Shown piece after piece: positions 63,953 through 64,000 of a stretch of DNA of 64,000 bases. This stretch comes from Chitinophagales bacterium. Its GTDB lineage: Bacteria > Bacteroidota > Bacteroidia > Chitinophagales > Chitinophagaceae. The DNA lies in assembly GCA_017303455.1 (NCBI GenBank), contig JAFLBM010000014.1, positions 1 through 64,000 of the forward strand, in the 5' to 3' direction. Position 1 is the stretch's first letter. Every line of letters begins with the position of its first letter. Below the pieces are notes generated by a model. The model was given only the letters and a program-made list of their open reading frames with translations. It did no database searches and was not told where the DNA came from. The position numbers and the translations under genes are program-made.

Positions 63953-64000
63953 ATGGAGAAAAATGCTGAAAAAGTCTGGACCAATTGCTTAAAGATCATC
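63953..64000 (+). CDS. dnaA: Chromosomal replication initiator DnaA, N-terminal end only (partial)
   Basis: The last 48 bases read MEKNAEKVWTNCLKII from an ATG at 63953. The VWxxCLxII pattern is characteristic of the DnaA domain I N-terminus in Bacteroidota. The gene runs off the window. The AT-rich 130 bases before it include TTATCGACA (63873-63881), one base from a DnaA box, and a widely spaced TGTCCAA/TTGGACA inverted pair (63860-63866, 63899-63905). Confidence 0.75.
   Translation, partial: MEKNAEKVWTNCLKII

Overview
The window is bacterial chromosome from the phylum Bacteroidota, most likely the Chitinophagaceae/Chitinophagales. This placement is inferred from several signs. FtsZ has a very long linker and a Bacteroidota-type C-terminal tail. 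MetG carries a fused C-terminal tRNA-binding domain. A DUF4293 protein is present. Shine-Dalgarno sequences are scarce, and perfect TAnnTTTG boxes (the Bacteroidota -7 promoter element) recur upstream of genes. No rRNA, tRNA, CRISPR array, integrase or classical transposase was seen. No gene-free stretch exceeds 300 bases.

Layout. Bases 1-16600 (+) hold an almost complete division and cell-wall (dcw) cluster: the end of mraZ, then rsmH, ftsL, ftsI, murE, mraY, murD, ftsW, murG, murC, ftsQ, ftsA and ftsZ, closed by a strong terminator. Bases 16.7-27 kb hold an ABC-2 exporter, a TIGR01777 epimerase, a pair of M16 peptidases, a metzincin-like protein, a small protein without a normal start codon, a FadN-type beta-oxidation enzyme, a YceI protein and an OB-fold protein. 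Bases 27-41.5 kb hold a giant AsmA-like protein, metG, a two-domain esterase, an LD-carboxypeptidase, two related alpha/beta hydrolases around a TPR lipoprotein, and a Kup potassium transporter. Bases 41.7-53 kb hold a secreted unknown, a membrane unknown, purQ, a split DsbD system, an ECF sigma factor, uvrA, DUF4293 and glyA. Bases 53.5-64 kb hold a sugar nucleotidyltransferase, an NMO-family oxidoreductase, a small CarboxypepD_reg-like protein, a repetitive coiled-coil protein, a NatAB-like exporter, an S1/P1-like phospholipase/nuclease, an FAD dehydrogenase, a 5'-nucleotidase split over two genes, and the first 16 codons of dnaA.

The most striking observation is a family of GC-rich repeats sitting in frame inside housekeeping genes. 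MetG contains a complete in-frame insert of about 477 bp (159 residues). It is bounded by GC-rich inverted repeats and encodes a DUF559 (PD-(D/E)xK/Vsr-like) nuclease domain, with no intein splicing residues. A short, internally empty version lies in the N-terminal codons of murC, and a solo end lies in the linker of the FadN-type gene. A second, unrelated palindrome (core CCTGCCTG-N5-CAGGCAGG) is translated inside rsmH and recurs in the glyA leader and downstream of the two-domain esterase gene. Together these suggest small translated mobile elements that persist by being tolerated as protein loops, with the DUF559 domain as the likely mobility function. That function is an inference from sequence alone.
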